7,907 nucleotides of DNA from Oscillospiraceae bacterium (GTDB lineage: Bacteria > Bacillota > Clostridia > Oscillospirales > Ruminococcaceae). Positions 6,940 to 7,907 of this stretch are shown here, piece after piece. Made by a program: the position numbers and the translations under genes. The notes beneath the pieces are model-generated. The model searched no databases. It saw nothing but the letters and a program-made list of their open reading frames with translations, and was not told the origin of the DNA. Location: assembly GCA_028694405.1 (NCBI GenBank), contig JAQUTM010000101.1, positions 1-7,907 on the forward strand, written 5' to 3'. Positions within the stretch are counted from its first letter, which is position 1. Every line of letters starts with the position of its first letter.

Positions 6940-7080
6940 GGTATTCGTTCCTTTCTTTATGCAAACTTAGTTTGCGCTTTTACCTTCTGGTAAAAGCAGA
7001 TGGCTTGGTATGGCGGTTGCGTACGCACAGGCACAGCCAAATTTTCGTAAGCTCGTGCCTCTCTGGTCATACCAGACTTT
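6940..7080 (-). ncRNA. Structured 5' leader of the oxidoreductase operon, riboswitch-like
   Basis: The predicted transcript starts near 7080, leaving about 140 untranslated bases dense in inverted repeats. TGGTATG (7068-7074, minus strand) can pair with CATACCA (7006-7012) as a closing stem. Inside it, AGGCAC (7055-7060) pairs with GTGCCT (7029-7034), extended by AGC/GCT past a one-base bulge. A competing hairpin, TCTGG (7072-7076) with CCAGA (7062-7066), would break the closing stem, which is the kind of switch seen in regulatory leaders. Two abutting hairpins follow: GCTTTTACC/GGTAAAAGC with loop AGAA (6976-6997) and GCAAAC/GTTTGC (6961-6975). The latter ends 6 bases before the ribosome-binding site. 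I cannot match it to a known riboswitch class. The leader is likely; ligand control is speculative. Confidence 0.5.
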
Positions 7081-7086
7081 GTTCAT

Positions 7087-7115
7087 ATTTTAACATTCCT
7101 TTCCGCATCTGTCAA
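7087..7115 (-). promoter_or_regulatory. Near-consensus sigma-A promoter of the oxidoreductase-hypA-membrane protein operon
   Basis: On the minus strand a perfect -35 box TTGACA (7110-7115) is followed after exactly 17 bp by TAAAAT (7087-7092), with an extended -10 TG one base upstream. This is the strongest promoter in the window and puts the transcript start at about 7080, directly at the first hairpin of the leader. Confidence 0.85.
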
Positions 7116-7229
7116 CGAGCCTGATTTCTTTTGTATATACCGCAAAAAACAAGTCATTGTCCTATTACAAATTGCCCAATAATTTGCGCACTGGTATGTG
7201 GTACAGCCACAGCCACATATGCATTTTTG
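7116..7229. other. Non-coding gap between the epimerase terminator and the operon promoter
   Basis: This AT-rich stretch holds no convincing gene. It contains a short dyad CAAATT/AATTTG (7168-7173 and 7181-7186) and the 8-bp palindrome GTATATAC (7133-7140) about 18 bp upstream of the -35 box. Either could be an operator, but neither is strong. A small plus-strand frame here lacks a ribosome-binding site and recognisable protein features. Confidence 0.4.
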
Positions 7230-7276
7230 CAAACAAAACAAAATACGGGCGCACAGAAATTTCTCCTGTGCGCCCG
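7230..7276 (-). terminator. Rho-independent terminator of the epimerase-family gene
   Basis: On the minus strand CGGGCGCACAG (7266-7276) pairs perfectly over 11 bp with CTGTGCGCCCG (7246-7256) around a 9-base loop. The T-rich tail TATTTTGTTTTGTTTG follows. The stem begins five bases after the stop codon at 7282-7284. No T-run follows on the plus strand, so it acts in one direction. Confidence 0.88.
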
Positions 7277-7281
7277 CTGTG

Positions 7282-7907
7282 TTATCTGTCTAAAATTTCT
7301 CCAATCATTTGCTCTGTCATAATTAACATGCGCGGCAAATGAAAGGGCCCTTTAAAGGTACTTCCCTTTGTGCTTGGCATGGTGGGCTTGCCGTCACGGC
7401 GCAAATAGCCGTACCACTCGCCGTATTCGCTGTCGCTAAAATATTGCTTGCAATAATCCAGCGTCTTGTTAAACCACTCCAAATATTTTTCGTCGCCCGT
7501 GTCACGGTAAGCCATCATGGAGGCAATCATAATTTCATCATGAGGCCACCACAGCTTCATATCGTGCTCATATGCCTCCGGGGGGTTGCCAAGTGCGTCT
7601 ATAAAGTACAGCAAGCCGCCGTACTCTTTGTCCCACCCTGCATTTATAGCAGTGTTAAATACCCACTGTGCGTCCTGGTGCAGCTTTGCGCCTGCCTGCC
7701 CGCCCAAATAGTTGGCGTACTCCATTAAAAACCAGCTGCATTCAATGTCGTGTCCCGGGTTTACAATGCGTCCTTCGGTAACATCTGTCCATACCTCTCC
7801 GTTTAGGCCCACGTTTTCTAAGGTGCAGTTTAAGTCTTTTTTTACATGATATTTAAAAATCTGCTCTGCACACTGGGCAGAGTATTTGTCTTACTCCTCT
7901 GTATTTG
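7282..7907 (-). pseudogene. N-acylglucosamine 2-epimerase (AGE) family protein, C-terminal half with in-frame stop
   Basis: The frame encodes the second half of an AGE-family (alpha/alpha)6-barrel protein, a family of about 390-410 aa that epimerises or isomerises sugars such as N-acylglucosamine, cellobiose or mannose. Family motifs are clear: LENVGLNGEV, NPGHDIECSWFL, WDKEYGGLLYF, MKLWWPHDE, GEWYGYLRRDG and KGPFHLPR. The histidines in GHDIE and PFHLPR correspond to the pair used in acid-base catalysis. Family-like sequence continues upstream of the GTG at 7810-7812 (DKYSAQCAEQIFKYHV), so that GTG, which has no ribosome-binding site, is not the real start. At 7891-7893 the frame meets TAA, preceded in frame by NTEE, where a glutamine codon CAA would fit. 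No ATG or Shine-Dalgarno lies between this stop and the conserved core. The gene is therefore probably broken by a nonsense change, unless the base is a sequencing error. A short strong terminator follows. Confidence 0.7.

Noticed and set aside
7021..7060. ACGCACAGG on the plus strand resembles part of the c-di-GMP-I (GEMM) riboswitch core
   Set aside because: The second conserved block and GAAA-capped stem are missing, and the strand is opposite to the promoter and the downstream gene.
7810..7812. GTG as a genuine start giving a 176-aa standalone protein
   Set aside because: Family-like residues continue upstream in frame, no ribosome-binding site is present, and the family fold needs the missing N-terminal half.

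Overview
The window looks like chromosomal DNA from an anaerobic, low-to-mid GC Firmicute of the class Clostridia, probably a gut Oscillospirales-type bacterium. That placement is inferred from three things: a multidomain flavodiiron O2/NO reductase, a clostridial GltD-like iron-sulfur flavoprotein fusion, and purine-rich Shine-Dalgarno sites with AT-rich spacers. I saw no rRNA, tRNA, CRISPR array, insertion sequence or phage gene.

Layout. (1) Bases 2-481 (+) hold the C-terminal part of a TIM-barrel sugar-phosphate isomerase/epimerase whose start lies outside the window. A Rho-independent terminator follows at 581-619. (2) A 332-base AT-rich intergenic region carries a perfect 22-bp palindrome (675-696), a sigma-A-like promoter (724-752) and a second dyad right at the predicted transcript start (761-779). 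(3) Bases 814-2658 (+) encode a 614-aa flavodiiron protein: diiron beta-lactamase fold, flavodoxin, flavin reductase and a short rubredoxin-like tail. The first cysteine of the tail's metal site is a serine. (4) A perfect 38-bp palindrome (2672-2709) is a bidirectional terminator between convergent units. (5) A minus-strand operon runs from about 7080 to 2738. Its order is a near-consensus promoter, a ~140-nt structured 5' leader, a 908-aa iron-sulfur/FAD/NAD(P) oxidoreductase, hypA (3 bases later) and an 8-9 segment membrane protein (DUF5692-like). (6) Bases 7282-7907 (-) hold the C-terminal half of an N-acylglucosamine 2-epimerase-family protein, interrupted by an in-frame TAA at 7891-7893 and followed by its own strong terminator.

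How the parts may work together. The flavodiiron protein is a soluble O2- or NO-scavenging enzyme that carries its own flavin-reductase and rubredoxin-like modules. The facing operon pairs a large electron-bifurcation/transhydrogenase-like flavoprotein with a nickel metallochaperone and an aromatic-rich integral membrane protein. No hydrogenase subunit or other hyp gene is present. This three-gene set is the part most likely to be an undescribed system: a membrane-associated NAD(P)H/ferredoxin-linked redox module, possibly under the control of its structured leader. That function is inference. The two truncated sugar-isomerase genes at the edges suggest a neighbourhood of carbohydrate metabolism.
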